DNA of 64,000 nucleotides from Legionella sp. (GTDB lineage Bacteria; Pseudomonadota; Gammaproteobacteria; Legionellales; Legionellaceae): positions 62,001 through 126,000 of the forward strand of contig JARLJR010000024.1 in the NCBI GenBank assembly GCA_031291095.1, read 5' to 3'. Every line of letters starts with the position of its first letter. Position 1 is the stretch's first letter. Below are positions 8,745-19,900 of this stretch, piece after piece. The position numbers were made by a program, and so were the translations under genes. The notes under the pieces were generated by a model. It was not told the DNA's origin. It saw only the letters and a list, made by a program, of their open reading frames with translations, and did no database searches.

Positions 8745-9590
8745 TTAAGATACCTCACTTTTTGATGCACGTAACAAAAATCTATCCAACATTTGTGTAC
8801 TTAATATTCGTTTTAAAAAAATCATAAAATGTGCAGGAAACGTAACGGGGTATTTTGCACGGGGTCTTTTAGATTCAATTGCATGAATCAACTTAGCAAT
8901 CACTGCCTCGGGTGTTTTGGTAAAAAATGAGTTAGAACCCGTTTGTTTGTGGTTCTCAATAAGCTTGGTGTATTGCGCATTAAAATGGCTCTTTTCTGGA
9001 TGAAGTGTTGTAAGCCTTCCCTCAAGACAATTGTCGCGAAAACGGCTCTCTATAGGTCCTGGCTCTATAGCAATTACGTTGATTCCCGAAGATTTAAGCT
9101 CCAATCTCAACGTATCACATATGCCCTCTACAGCATACTTGGATGCATTATATGCGCCGCGAAATGGCATGCTAATAATACCAAGAATTGAGCTAATATT
9201 AATTATCCGCCCTTGTCCCTGTTGACGCATTACAGGTATCGCTAGTGCACTAAGCTCCATCAAGCCAAAAACATTCGTTTCAAATTGCTGGCGTAATGTC
9301 TCACGAGATACATCCTCTAACGCACCTACCTGCCCATAACCTGCATTATTAATTAAAACATCTAATTGATCACCCGTTTTAGTGAGCACTTCAGCAAAAG
9401 CGGTTTTGATTGAGTCTGAGTCATTTACATCTAAAAGAACAGTATCTAATCCTAAAGCAATAAGGTGTTGTTGATCTTCTTTTTTTCTACATGAGGCGAT
9501 TACTTGATATCCTCTTTTCTGTAATGCTTGCGCTGCATCTAATCCAATACCACTTGAGCAACCTGTTATTAATATTGTTTTTTTATTCAT
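8745..9590 (-). CDS. Short-chain dehydrogenase/reductase
   Basis: A classical SDR of 281 residues. Near the N-terminus is the Rossmann TGxxxGIG motif (ITGCSSGIG), then the NNAGYG motif near 85, Ser in ISSILG near 137 and the catalytic Tyr-x3-Lys (YNASKYA) near 150, followed by PGPI. This gives an NAD(P)-dependent oxidoreductase; the substrate cannot be read from sequence. The ATG at 9590 was chosen because AGGTGA lies at a good distance; an upstream in-frame GTG at 9602 is inside that ribosome site. It is divergent from the gene at 9673, with an 82-base shared promoter region. Confidence 0.9.
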   Translation of the reverse strand: MNKKTILITGCSSGIGLDAAQALQKRGYQVIASCRKKEDQQHLIALGLDTVLLDVNDSDSIKTAFAEVLTKTGDQLDVLINNAGYGQVGALEDVSRETLRQQFETNVFGLMELSALAIPVMRQQGQGRIINISSILGIISMPFRGAYNASKYAVEGICDTLRLELKSSGINVIAIEPGPIESRFRDNCLEGRLTTLHPEKSHFNAQYTKLIENHKQTGSNSFFTKTPEAVIAKLIHAIESKRPRAKYPVTFPAHFMIFLKRILSTQMLDRFLLRASKSEVS

Positions 9591-9672
9591 TATTAAAATC
9601 ACCTGTGAAAAAATTAATCATTTCATTTTATAGTCTATAATTCTCATAGAATAACAAAAAAGGACCTCAATC

Positions 9673-9990
9673 ATGGAACGAGCAAAAACTAAAAACAGTA
9701 CCGCTTTATCAATACTTCTTTTTTCTTTTGTACTCTTAATTGGCGGAGGGCTGTACAACACTGCTAAGGCAGAGACCTTACCTACATCCCCCTTAGCGGG
9801 ACAACAACTTGCCTATTTTGTAGGCTACCATACCAATGCCCCTGTTTATATTGGGCCTCGTGTTCACCACCGCCACAGAAGTGTTCGCTGGACTGGTTGG
9901 AGATACGTCGGTCATGGTTGTCGCCAAAATTGCTTAGTAGATCGTTGGAGCGGGCGTGTTATAAGATGCAACCGAACTTGCCGTAGATAA
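9673..9990 (+). CDS. Small secreted basic protein, Legionella-type hypothetical
   Basis: A 105-residue protein with an N-terminal signal peptide (hydrophobic 11-28, possible cleavage after AKA). The mature part is rich in Arg, His and Trp and ends with a Trp-Thr-Gly-Trp...Gly-Cys-x3-Cys...Arg-Cys-x3-Cys pattern, so two disulfides or a metal site are likely. I do not recognise a named family, though similar short exported Cys-pair proteins are common in Legionella. A purine-rich AAAAAGGA ribosome site precedes the ATG. Confidence 0.7.
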   Translation: MERAKTKNSTALSILLFSFVLLIGGGLYNTAKAETLPTSPLAGQQLAYFVGYHTNAPVYIGPRVHHRHRSVRWTGWRYVGHGCRQNCLVDRWSGRVIRCNRTCRR

Positions 9991-10014
9991 TAGTTAAACC
10001 GTATTTGTTCACGA

Positions 10015-10087
10015 GTAGGCTGGGCTGCTAAGCCCAGCAAACATAGCTCGTGTAACCTCGATGCGGGGCTTAAACAACCCACCCTAC
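10015..10087. repeat. Dispersed inverted repeat, family B (GTAGGCTGGGCTG...)
   Basis: The arms GTAGGCTGGGCTGCTAAGCCC and GGGCTTAAACAACCCACCCTAC are imperfect inverses. The element sits between convergent genes and related copies are at 16896-16971 and 27579-27650. It may act as a bidirectional terminator. Confidence 0.75.
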
Positions 10088-10122
10088 ATTCTGCGTGCTT
10101 GTATTCCATTCAAGCGCTATTC

Positions 10123-11535
10123 TTAAGCAAAATAATCGATCACACCCTGAGGCTTCGCCTTATTTTTTATCGGTGTGAACACCACTTCATCTTCTGCCTC
10201 ATTAAAATAACCAGCCTCTTCTTGAGAGGAGCCCTCATGCTGTTGTGCAAACTGGCGTGTTCCCTCATCAGAATCGATATTAAATTCAGACAAATTAAGG
10301 CCTTGTTCTGCCATCATCGCATGTAATCGGGAAACAGACTGGTCAATAATATCTCGAACTTGCTGACTATGGCTGATTATATTTACCGACGCTGAATCAT
10401 TAACTACTTTAATACTGATCTCCAATGGCCCTAGCTCTTCGGGATGTATTCTAATCGTCGCGTTTTTAATCCCTTGTTGGCCCAACCACATTACATGATC
10501 AGAAAATTGCTTTGACCACTGTGGATCGTCAATATCCAATGGAATAGCAAGAGCACTTGACATGGAAGTACTGCGCTCGACCTGTTTCGAGCTGATCGCC
10601 GAATTAGGTTCTAGATTATTAATTACATGACTCGCTAAAGAACGATCAACTGCCCCTGGGTGCTCTGGTGAATTGGCCTCAGCCCGAGATAAAGTAAACT
10701 CAGAAATTGGTTGTTCCATTTTGGAGCGAGGCAAATTGTCAATATCAAAATCAGACGATTCAAAATACTCAATATCATTTTCTTCAGAAGACAAATCATT
10801 TTGATTTTTAGAATTTACTGGCGCGATTGGCAATGCATTATTTGCTGATATACCACGCGCTGTTGAGGGCTGACTATCTTCCGCTAAAACGTCACTTGTG
10901 GCCTCTTGTTTATTTATCTCAAGATCCTTCAAACCCACTTTGTCGATGTCAACTTGAGCTAAGTCAGGTTCTACATTAAACGTACTTAATCGCATTTGCT
11001 CATTAGTTTTTACTTCTGGAGGGTTCGTGTCTTGTAATTCCAATGCGAATAAAGCAGAAGGCATCTCCGTCGAAGAGTGCCCCTCAATTTGAGTTACTTG
11101 CATCTCAGGAATAAGGTTCTTGGACAATTCTGTAACCGTCGCTATTTGCCCAGCTTCTGTGGCTGAAATAGCAGAGCTAGAATTTCGCCCTGCTTGATAA
11201 TACTCAGAATTAATCCAGGTTACGGCAACATTTTCTTCTAAATTAGCATTAAACTCCGTGTTCAACGCATCAGGGCTAGGTTCCTGAGCAGATTTGCTTT
11301 TTGCAGCCTCTGATTCAATAAAATTTACCGAATCTGATTTTGCTGAATCGTTTTGAGTTTCATCTGCAAAGTCTGGCGTAACTTGCGCTAATAAAAATAG
11401 AAAGGTGCTGGGATCTATTGAATTATCATCTTGTAGCTCTTTTTCTTGAGTGGCATTTATCTGTTTAGGCTCAATACTCTCTTGACTATTAAGTATAAAT
11501 AATGAACTTAAAGCACTATTATTTAAATCCAACAT
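10123..11535 (-). CDS. fliK: Flagellar hook-length control protein
   Basis: A 470-residue protein. Residues about 340-430 form the Flg_hook domain of FliK (WSKQFSDHVMWLGQQGIKNATIRIHPEELGPLEISI, given here in pieces: IRIHPEELGPLEI is the diagnostic core). The first 330 residues are acidic, Ser/Glu/Asn-rich and low in predicted structure, as expected of the FliK ruler region. FliK is secreted through the flagellar export gate and switches FlhB specificity when the hook is complete. AAGGAG lies before the ATG at 11535. No other flagellar gene is adjacent, so fliK is isolated from the main clusters. Confidence 0.88.
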   Translation of the reverse strand: MLDLNNSALSSLFILNSQESIEPKQINATQEKELQDDNSIDPSTFLFLLAQVTPDFADETQNDSAKSDSVNFIESEAAKSKSAQEPSPDALNTEFNANLEENVAVTWINSEYYQAGRNSSSAISATEAGQIATVTELSKNLIPEMQVTQIEGHSSTEMPSALFALELQDTNPPEVKTNEQMRLSTFNVEPDLAQVDIDKVGLKDLEINKQEATSDVLAEDSQPSTARGISANNALPIAPVNSKNQNDLSSEENDIEYFESSDFDIDNLPRSKMEQPISEFTLSRAEANSPEHPGAVDRSLASHVINNLEPNSAISSKQVERSTSMSSALAIPLDIDDPQWSKQFSDHVMWLGQQGIKNATIRIHPEELGPLEISIKVVNDSASVNIISHSQQVRDIIDQSVSRLHAMMAEQGLNLSEFNIDSDEGTRQFAQQHEGSSQEEAGYFNEAEDEVVFTPIKNKAKPQGVIDYFA

Positions 11536-11719
11536 CCAACACTCCTTCGTTTACTACGAACCATCGTAGCGATATCCCTATTCACTGCAAACGAACTGCA
11601 AAGACAATTAAGACCACGTTAATAAATATTACTTGAGCGTAAAACTTTGTAAAGAGATCTATTCGCATTTAAACAGAAATGATACTCTTTTTTTATCAAA
11701 AAGATAGGAGGAACTACTG

Positions 11720-12346
11720 ATGACTTATCCTTTATTTAGTCACACTCCAACTCGCAAGCAGATTGAACAGAAAATCAACGATGCGAAACAGCTGCTTGCG
11801 CCGAGTGCCATTGAAGATAATAAGGCCTTCTTTCTAATGTTAGACCAAAGAATCAGTGATTTTACTACCGCGCTTGATTCAAAAAATAACTTATCAAAAT
11901 CCGATAAAACTCAAGTTTTATTACAATACCATCGATTTGCGAAAACCCTCTATGCTTGTTTAAACAGCCCGGCTAGAGCACAATCGCATATAAATGGTTA
12001 TTTTAATCAAGTCTATTATCCTGTTGGTGTAGATGAGTACTATAAACCAGGACCAGTGAAATATTATGGTTCCATCGCGGGAACAACAGTAGGTGCCGCA
12101 TTGGTTCTGGCATCATTTGCAACTCTTGCATTTAGTCCGTTAATCGCCGCCATCATGCTCCCAATAGGCATTACTATTTTAGCCCCTAGCCTGTTTGCTT
12201 TATGCATACCGGAGATGCTTGATACAACCATGAAAAAGATTGATGAACAGCTTATTTTTGACACCGGTATAAGCGTGTTACAGAAACCACAGGATGATGA
12301 AGATGACCTGCAAACCGGTCGAGAACACCAAAGCATGGCCGTATAA
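11720..12346 (+). CDS. Membrane protein of unknown function, Legionella-type
   Basis: A 208-residue protein. The first 110 residues are soluble and helical. A long hydrophobic stretch (about 115-165) with a central break gives two membrane helices, then a charged C-terminal tail with DDEDD. A good ribosome site (AGGAGGA) precedes ATG 11720. The layout resembles small Legionella membrane proteins and some effectors, but I do not recognise a named family. It is divergent from fliK. Confidence 0.65.
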   Translation: MTYPLFSHTPTRKQIEQKINDAKQLLAPSAIEDNKAFFLMLDQRISDFTTALDSKNNLSKSDKTQVLLQYHRFAKTLYACLNSPARAQSHINGYFNQVYYPVGVDEYYKPGPVKYYGSIAGTTVGAALVLASFATLAFSPLIAAIMLPIGITILAPSLFALCIPEMLDTTMKKIDEQLIFDTGISVLQKPQDDEDDLQTGREHQSMAV

Positions 12347-12360
12347 AAAAAGTACATCTT

Positions 12361-12383
12361 GGGTTACAGGAAAACTGTAACCC
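12361..12383. terminator. Hairpin between the 208-residue gene and acnA
   Basis: A perfect 9-bp stem, GGGTTACAG / CTGTAACCC, with a 5-base loop, 14 bases past the stop codon. No clear T tract follows on the plus strand, so it is a weak or Rho-assisted terminator. Confidence 0.45.
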
Positions 12384-12501
12384 AAACAAAACTTCCTTCG
12401 CGGCTTTTAAAGCCCACATTTTCTTTGTTTTCATGATACAGCCGCATGAAAAATTCTAAAATTTGAGCTATGATTCAACTTTTAATTCCAGGAGTTTTTT
12501 T

Positions 12502-15174
12502 ATGAAAGTTGGCCACGACAGTCTATCCACGAAGTGTCAATTGCACGTAGATGGAAAGACCTATAACTACTACAGCTTAAAAGAAGCTGAAAATAAAAAC
12601 TTAAAAGGGGTGAGCCGCCTTCCCTACTCTCTTAAAGTACTTCTCGAAAACCTATTACGTTTTGAAGACAACAACACCGTAACCACCAAAGACATTCAAG
12701 CGATTGCTGCATGGTTAGACAAAAAAACATCACAACATGAAATTGCATTCCGGCCAGCTCGCGTGCTCATGCAAGACTTTACAGGAGTTCCTGCTGTCGT
12801 TGATTTAGCAGCTATGCGTGCAGCGATTGTTAAAATGGGTGGTAATCCAGACAAGATTTCTCCTTTATCTCCAGTTGATTTGGTCATTGACCATTCGGTT
12901 ATGGTTGATAAATTTGGTACTAGTGATTCATTAACAATTAATACCGACATTGAAATGGAGCGTAACAACGAGCGTTATGAGTTTTTACGTTGGGGGCAAA
13001 AAGCATTCAACAATTTCCAAGTTGTTCCTCCTGGAACTGGTATTTGCCATCAGGTAAACCTAGAGTATTTAGGTAAGACCGTTTGGAGCAGCAGTGATGA
13101 TGGCCAATTATATGCCTATCCTGATACCTTAGTCGGTACCGACTCTCATACAACAATGATCAATGGCCTAGGTGTTTTAGGTTGGGGGGTTGGGGGTATC
13201 GAAGCGGAAGCAGCCATGTTAGGCCAGCCGGTATCTATGCTAATTCCAGAAGTTATTGGCTTCAAGTTACATGGCAAGATGCAAGAAGGAATCACCGCGA
13301 CCGACTTAGTACTCACCGTAACTCAAATGTTGAGAAAGAAAGGTGTTGTAGGCAAATTTGTTGAATTCTTTGGCCCAGGCTTAAATGACTTACCGCTTGC
13401 TGACCGTGCTACCATTTCCAACATGGCTCCAGAATATGGCGCTACCTGTGGTTTCTTCCCTGTTGATAAAGAAACCATTCGTTACCTTGAATTAACCGGC
13501 CGTGATGCCCATACAATTGCTCTGGTTGAAGCTTATGCAAAAGCTCAAGGCATGTGGTATGACAAAGACAGTGAAGATCCAGTCTTTACTGATACTTTAG
13601 AGTTAGATTTGGGCTCTATTGAACCGTCTTTAGCTGGTCCAAAACGTCCACAAGATAAAGTAAATCTACGTACATTACCCGTTGAATTTGCTGCTTTCTT
13701 AAAAGAGTCAGGTAAAGAACAAGAAAAAGACAAGTCCTTCTCAGTAAAAGGTCATGACTTTGAAATGAAACATGGTCATGTAGTTATTGCTGCAATTACC
13801 AGCTGTACCAACACATCAAACCCTAGCGTGCTCATGGCTGCGGGGCTTGTTGCTAAAAAAGCGATTGAAAAAGGCTTACAACGTAAACCTTGGGTTAAAT
13901 CATCATTAGCACCTGGTTCCAAGGTGGTTACCGATTACCTGCAAAAGGCTGGTTTGCAATCGTACCTGGATCAATTAGGTTTTAACTTGGTTGGTTATGG
14001 TTGTACTACCTGTATTGGTAACTCAGGTCCTCTTCCTGATGCGATTTCACATTCAATCAGCGATAATGATTTGGTTGTTGCTTCTGTATTATCTGGAAAC
14101 CGTAACTTTGAAGGTCGTGTGCATCCGCAAGTAAGAACAAACTGGTTGGCCTCACCTCCATTAGTTGTTGCCTATGCGCTGTGTGGAACTACCTGCATTG
14201 ACTTAAGCAAAGAGCCCATTGGCAAAGACGATAAAGGTAATGATGTCTTCCTTAAAGATATTTGGCCAACAAATAAGGAAATTGCGGCTGAAGTTTCTAA
14301 GGTTACTGGCAGTATGTTCCGTAAAGAATATGCAGAAGTATTCCAAGGTGATGCACACTGGCAAGCAATCAAGACCAGTACTGGCAAAACGTACGAGTGG
14401 AATGCAGATTCAACCTACATTCAACATCCCCCATTCTTCGATAATTTAAAAGCGAATCCAGACCCAATTAAGCCAATTAAGCAAGCTTATGTCTTGGCTC
14501 TTTTTGGTGACTCCATTACAACTGACCATATTTCTCCTGCGGGTTCAATTAAAGCCAACTCACCTGCTGGCTTGTATTTAAAATCTAAAGGCGTTAGTGA
14601 GAGAGAATTCAACTCCTATGGTTCACGACGTGGTAACCATGAAGTGATGATGCGAGGAACTTTTGCGAACATTCGTATTCGTAATGAAATGACTCCTGGT
14701 CAAGAAGGTGGTATCACTCGCTATATTCCTACTGGTGATGTAATGCCAATCTATGATGCTGCGATGCTCTATCAAAAAGATCATCACGACTTAGTTGTCA
14801 TTGCAGGTAAAGAGTACGGTACTGGCTCATCAAGAGACTGGGCTGCGAAAGGTACGAACTTACTTGGTGTTAAAGCGGTAATTACCGAAAGCTTCGAGCG
14901 TATTCACCGTTCTAACTTAATTGGTATGGGCGTATTACCTTTGCAGTTTACTCAAGATATGACCCGTAAAACGCTCGAGTTGACTGGCGATGAACGCATC
15001 AGCATTGATGTTTCTGAGTCATTAGCTCCCGGCGCTATGGTTAATGTGACTATAGAACGTGCTAATGGTAAGAGTGAGCAAATTCAAGCACTGTGCCGTA
15101 TTGATACTGCTGACGAATTGGAATACTACAAAAATGGTGGAATTCTGCAGTACGTATTAAGAAACATCGCTTAA
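12502..15174 (+). CDS. acnA: Aconitate hydratase A
   Basis: An 890-residue IRP-type aconitase that converts citrate to isocitrate in the TCA cycle. It may also hydrate 2-methylaconitate, downstream of the prpBCD reactions encoded in this window. The 4Fe-4S ligands are Cys435 (SCTNTSNPS), Cys501 and Cys504 ([10 protein letters not shown]), the same numbers as in E. coli AcnA. A swivel domain with [13 protein letters not shown] and [15 protein letters not shown] is at the C-terminus. The ATG at 12502 is preferred because AGGAG lies just upstream; a TTG 39 bases earlier would extend the frame. In L. pneumophila this enzyme is known as the major iron-containing protein. A hairpin-rich repeat follows the stop. 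Confidence 0.97.
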   Translation: MKVGHDSLSTKCQLHVDGKTYNYYSLKEAENKNLKGVSRLPYSLKVLLENLLRFEDNNTVTTKDIQAIAAWLDKKTSQHEIAFRPARVLMQDFTGVPAVVDLAAMRAAIVKMGGNPDKISPLSPVDLVIDHSVMVDKFGTSDSLTINTDIEMERNNERYEFLRWGQKAFNNFQVVPPGTGICHQVNLEYLGKTVWSSSDDGQLYAYPDTLVGTDSHTTMINGLGVLGWGVGGIEAEAAMLGQPVSMLIPEVIGFKLHGKMQEGITATDLVLTVTQMLRKKGVVGKFVEFFGPGLNDLPLADRATISNMAPEYGATCGFFPVDKETIRYLELTGRDAHTIALVEAYAKAQGMWYDKDSEDPVFTDTLELDLGSIEPSLAGPKRPQDKVNLRTLPVEFAAFLKESGKEQEKDKSFSVKGHDFEMKHGHVVIAAITSCTNTSNPSVLMAAGLVAKKAIEKGLQRKPWVKSSLAPGSKVVTDYLQKAGLQSYLDQLGFNLVGYGCTTCIGNSGPLPDAISHSISDNDLVVASVLSGNRNFEGRVHPQVRTNWLASPPLVVAYALCGTTCIDLSKEPIGKDDKGNDVFLKDIWPTNKEIAAEVSKVTGSMFRKEYAEVFQGDAHWQAIKTSTGKTYEWNADSTYIQHPPFFDNLKANPDPIKPIKQAYVLALFGDSITTDHISPAGSIKANSPAGLYLKSKGVSEREFNSYGSRRGNHEVMMRGTFANIRIRNEMTPGQEGGITRYIPTGDVMPIYDAAMLYQKDHHDLVVIAGKEYGTGSSRDWAAKGTNLLGVKAVITESFERIHRSNLIGMGVLPLQFTQDMTRKTLELTGDERISIDVSESLAPGAMVNVTIERANGKSEQIQALCRIDTADELEYYKNGGILQYVLRNIA

Positions 15175-15263
15175 AGGAAAACCTGGTTGCAAGCAACCAG
15201 GCTACGCCAATTTAAGTTTCAAAATATCCTTTCTTGCCTGGTTGCTTGCAACCAGGTTTCCTT
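15175..15263. repeat. Nested inverted repeats, family C (CCTGGTTGCnnGCAACCAGG)
   Basis: Two 20-bp palindromes, CCTGGTTGCAAGCAACCAGG at 15182-15201 and CCTGGTTGCTTGCAACCAGG at 15237-15256, are themselves inverse copies. Outer arms AAGGAAA and TTTCCTT extend the pairing. It starts at the acnA stop and could fold as one long hairpin or as two. The rest of the gap to 15522 is AT-rich and holds only the ribosome site TAAGGA before the next gene. Confidence 0.8.
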
Positions 15264-15522
15264 GTAGATTTAACGCCATAACCCTCGGATTACACTACGT
15301 TTAAACCAAGTTATGTCCTTGGAATATCTTTTTCCAGTATGACCCTATGTTTTTCCCCTTTGGTTATTGTCTTAGCTACCCCCCACTGCTATACTGCGCG
15401 ACTGCTTATTTACTATAAATTTCAGATAGGTGCGTGGAGAATTTTTTGCTTTCTTAATCCTTAATTAAAATAGCTTTGTACCCAAGTAACCTAATGATTT
15501 GTTTGTACGTTAAGGATTAATC

Positions 15523-16893
15523 ATGAGTCAACCAAAAAAGGTTTTGAGCGTTTTTTCCTTGGTAATGATTAACGTAATTGCTGTTGATAGCTTACGTACC
15601 TTACCGATTAGCGCCAAACTAGGTTTATCATTAGTTTCCTATTATGTGATTGCCGCATTTGCCTTTTTTATTCCTGTCGCTCTTGTAGCAGCGGAACTAG
15701 CCACCGCCTATCCCAATACAGGTGGATTGTACGTTTGGGTTAGAGAAGCTTTTGGTAAACGTGCTGGGTTTATTACGATTTGGTTGCAATGGATCTACAA
15801 TGTTGTTTGGTACCCCACCATACTTGCCTTTATTGCCGCCACCCTGTCTTATTTAATTGCTCCTGAGCTTGCAAACAATAAGTTTTATTTATTAGGCACC
15901 GTTATTGGACTCTTTTGGCTATTCACCTTCTTAAACTGCTTTGGCATGAAGGTATCAAGTATTGTAAGCATTGTCGGCGCGACTTTAGGCACGGTCCTTC
16001 CCATGTTGGTGATTATTGGATTAGCGCTCATGTGGGCGCTGCAAGGTAAACCAATGGCAGTCGACTATCCCTCATCATGGTTTCCTAATTTTGAGTCATT
16101 GGGCAATCTTTCCTTATTTGCCGCAGTTTTATTTGGCTTAATTGGTATGGAAATGTCTGCAGTGCATGCTGAAGAGGTAAGAAACCCACAGCGCGACTAC
16201 CCTAGAGCCTTGTTATACTCAACCATGTTAATCATCTCTACCCTTTCATTAGGTTCCTTAGCCATTGTTGTGGTAGTTCCTAATAATAACCTAAGTGTTG
16301 TATCTGGCCTGATTGATGCCTATGCCGTTTTCTTTAAATCCTATCATATGCCTTGGATGACCTCAGTAATCGCGGTGTTAATCATTCTTGGCGGTTTAAG
16401 CGGTGTTTCTGCCTGGATCATTGGTCCAACCAAGGGTTTACTTGTTTCCGCTCGTGATGGTTCCTTGCCTGCGCGATTTGCTCGAACCAATAAGTATGGA
16501 GCACCGACTACAATTCTATTTACGCAAGCAATTATTGTTACGATATTAAGTACGGTTTTTATTTTATTAAATTCGATCAATGCAGCCTATTGGATGTTGA
16601 GTGATTTAAGCGCGCAAATGGCCTTATTGGTTTATGTCATTATGTTCGCAGCAGCGATTAGACTAAGATATTCCAGACCGAATCAACCACGTGGGTATAA
16701 AATACCTGGCGGAAATAAGGTGATGTGGTTTGTCTCTGGATTGGGTATTTTGTGTTGCCTTAGTGCCATGTTAGTTGGCTTTGCGCCCCCATCACAAATT
16801 CCTATCGGTGATGTGTTCCTATTTGAATCGTTCCTTGTGGGTGGTTTAATTTTATTTGTGCTAATCCCGTGGCTTTTTGCTAAAAAGCATTAG
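15523..16893 (+). CDS. APC-family amino acid transporter (GadC/glutamate-GABA antiporter-like)
   Basis: A 456-residue inner-membrane protein with about twelve hydrophobic helices. The N-terminus (SVFSLVMINVIAVDSLRTLP) and the YPNTGGLYVWVREAFG segment are typical of the GadC-like branch of the APC superfamily, as is EEVRNPQRDYPRALLYS after helix 6. Legionella genomes carry many such paralogues; intracellular growth depends on host amino acids. The transported amino acid cannot be assigned. The gene at 30808 is a diverged paralogue. It is convergent with the sidH-like gene, separated by a family-B repeat. Confidence 0.88.
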   Translation: MSQPKKVLSVFSLVMINVIAVDSLRTLPISAKLGLSLVSYYVIAAFAFFIPVALVAAELATAYPNTGGLYVWVREAFGKRAGFITIWLQWIYNVVWYPTILAFIAATLSYLIAPELANNKFYLLGTVIGLFWLFTFLNCFGMKVSSIVSIVGATLGTVLPMLVIIGLALMWALQGKPMAVDYPSSWFPNFESLGNLSLFAAVLFGLIGMEMSAVHAEEVRNPQRDYPRALLYSTMLIISTLSLGSLAIVVVVPNNNLSVVSGLIDAYAVFFKSYHMPWMTSVIAVLIILGGLSGVSAWIIGPTKGLLVSARDGSLPARFARTNKYGAPTTILFTQAIIVTILSTVFILLNSINAAYWMLSDLSAQMALLVYVIMFAAAIRLRYSRPNQPRGYKIPGGNKVMWFVSGLGILCCLSAMLVGFAPPSQIPIGDVFLFESFLVGGLILFVLIPWLFAKKH

Positions 16894-16895
16894 AC

Positions 16896-16971
16896 GTAGG
16901 CTCGGCTGTAAAGCCCCAGAAAACACAGTTTGCACAACGCCCAATGCGGGGCTTTACAGCCCCCAGCCTAC
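16896..16971. repeat. Dispersed inverted repeat, family B
   Basis: GTAGGCTCGGCTGTAAAGCCCC is paired with GGGGCTTTACAGCCCCCAGCCTAC. The loop contains an ACACAGTTTGCACAAC segment that appears inverted in the copy at 27579-27650. It separates convergent genes. Confidence 0.85.
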
Positions 16972-16984
16972 ATTGTTTGTATCC

Positions 16985-19900
16985 TTACATGCCAAGATTA
17001 ATATTATTTTGCTCCCCTTCTACAGCAGGAACTTTAATGTCTTGCAGACGTTGCTTGAACGAAGACATCATCGTTTCTTCCTGAGTCGGTCCAGTAAAGA
17101 AGGAGACAAACTTTTTAATCAATTTAACAAACGGATTATCCGAGTTTTGGTGTAATACGTCCTGACAGTTCTCACTCAAACCATGACTTTTGACATCAGC
17201 CAAACGCTCAGAAGGCTCTTTCGAATTAACCTCTAACATTGCTTGCATCTTAGAGATTTCCTCTATTTTTTTATCTTTAATGAGTACCGAGGTTTCTTTG
17301 CTATTAACATAGGCTTTCATCTCATTAAGGCTATCGTGTACTTGAATGATCGCGTCATAATGCGGTACACGCGCCAAGAAAGTCTGTACCTCTGCATTGC
17401 GTCTTTGTAAATATTGAATCCTTTCGTGCTCAGGAATATTATCTGCATCCTCGAGAATACTTTTATATTTCTTCAATTGATTGATTTTTTCTTCTCGTCC
17501 TGGATTACCTGGATTTGCTTTATGTATGCTCTCTTCCTCTTCAATCGCCTGACTTATTATTTTTAAAGATTGATTCAGTAACGTACATAAATCTTTTGCA
17601 TCCTGATTATTAGAACAAACACTAGCCCAATGAGCTTTAGACTTCTCTGCAATTTGTGCTTCAGTTTTATCATCAACCGCTAAATCTTTAATTACTTCAG
17701 ACTTTTTAGTCATAAAATCAGAGCTTACCTCTTGGATGAAGGCGGTAGTATAAGGGCCTAACTCTCCTTGCATTTGCTCTGCCAAAGTAACGTTTAAATG
17801 GTTATCAAACAGTTGTCCTTTATAGGCATCACCAACCAAATAATGATTAGCACTTCTTAATACATTCTGCTCTGATGCCGCACTTAACCTACTCAACGCC
17901 TGTTCTAATCGCTCAAAAGGCAATGAAGATTCATCAGCTAAGCCGTCTTGAATCGCAGAAATTACGTTTAGTCGTTTTTCTTTTTCCTGTGGCGCTATTG
18001 ATTCAGCCGCAATCTTTTCTTTTAATTCATCAAGCACATCATAAATGTTGATGATTGCATCATAATTTACTGCTGATGTTATGCGCTCTTCTGCATAGGC
18101 ATTAGCCTTATTTACATAATCGGCCTTATTGGCTTCCTTGCTTACATCAAGTTGTGTTAACTCGTCTTTAAGCTCAGTTAATAAAGCCAGTTTTTTTGCT
18201 CTGCAAGGGTTGGTTTCTGCCAAAGCTTTTTCTTGTTCAATCAAATTATTTACTGTTTCTAAAGTTTTGTTTAACTTAGACAAAGCCACTTGTAACCCTT
18301 TATGTACCTCAAGTACACGAGGAACAACAGTACCCACTGAGGAAGCAATCTTTTCCCCCATCTTTTCATTGAACTCAATACCATTAAGAGCTACTAATTT
18401 TGCTTGCTTATAATCAGGCTGTATCGCCTTAAGGAAGGCCTCAGTATAAAAACCAAGGGACTCACCAGCTGATTTTTTAACTGCCTCGTGCACCTGTTGC
18501 TCAAACAACACCGCTTTGAATGATTCTTTTTGCTCGTCAATAATGATTTTAGACGCAGTATCAATTCGCTGTGCAATAACCGCTTCCATATCGTGGGTAA
18601 TATCAATTCCCGCAACTATTGCAGCTTTTTCCTTAGAGATCTCAGGCAAAATATATTCGAAAAATTCTTCTGCGTGAGGACCAAGCTGAGCTTCTAATGT
18701 ACTTTTTAAATTAGCATTTACATAGTTACTAAAGAGCTTATCTTTAAATGCCGCGATTTTTTCAGGGCCGATTACCTCTTGTTGTTCCTTAATAACATTC
18801 TTAAGGTAATTAATGCGTTCATCACATAATTTTATTTTTAGCTCTTTTGCATCCTCCAGCCCTTTAATTAGCTCCTGCAATTTAGGTGCTGCAGCAACGA
18901 TTTTTTCCCCTTGAGCTTTGAAATCTGCAGGCTCCTGCAACTCTCTTAAATAAGCGTTGAAATTAGTAATATTATGTACATTATCTATCTTACTAAGATA
19001 AGGTTGAAGTTCTGCATAATATTCTAAAAACTTTTTCTGATCGTCTTCAGACTCAAAGTTAGATTTTCTTACTAAAAGCTGGAACTTTTCAAATGTAGTT
19101 GTTGGTTTAAGCACGTTATCTTGTGCAGCAAGTATTTGTTCCAACAAGCCCTGTAAGTGCGACTCATCATAAGCATTATCAATAAAATCTACGGTAAATT
19201 TTGAATCCACTTCAGCTAATAAAGGTTGAATCAAATCATAGGCTCTTGATGCTTTTTCTTGCAACCATGGAAAATCATTGGCAAGTGGAGAACTAGGGGC
19301 ATCACATTCAACACTAATCTCTGCCAAATTATTAAAACCGCTAATTTGTTTGGCGAACTCATCATAATTAGCACTCGTTAGCTTTCCTCGTGCAACATCT
19401 GCAGGGCTCGTGTCTTGTATGTCACTTTTTCGTTTTTCTTCTCTGGCTAAGCGTTTTTGAGTGTCAGAAAGGTCCAGGAGCAATACAAGTCCATCCTGGT
19501 CCTTTTTAAATTCAGAAGACACATTGACTATAAGTGACTCGTAAAATCGGTCAAAACGCTCCTTAACGACAGCAGAATAGGTTCCTGGTTTTAAACCTAA
19601 ATGAAACTCTGCACTATCCGCGGCTTCCATAAAAATAGCACCAAATTCAGAGCGAATCTCTTTCAGACGAGCCAGCGCTAAATCATGGCTTAAAGCACCA
19701 ATTTCTGAAAGCTGCATTTGGAATTTGGCAATGGTATTTAATACTTTATTGGCTGTGCCAGGACCAAATGACAGACCATTTAAACCATCAACAAAACTTT
19801 TAATTTGCTTGTTTACCTCTGCTTCTGAAGCTAAAGAAGCTTCATCTACGCCTTTAAGACGATTAAGAGCTACAGGCAATTGATATAGTTTTTCTGCAAT

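Noticed and set aside
10099-10326. 75-codon plus-strand frame
   Set aside because: It is antisense to the fliK C-terminal coding region and has no ribosome site.
11536-11719. Possible sigma-54 promoter for fliK (TGG...TTGCA)
   Set aside because: The GG to GC spacing is four bases too long for a -24/-12 promoter.
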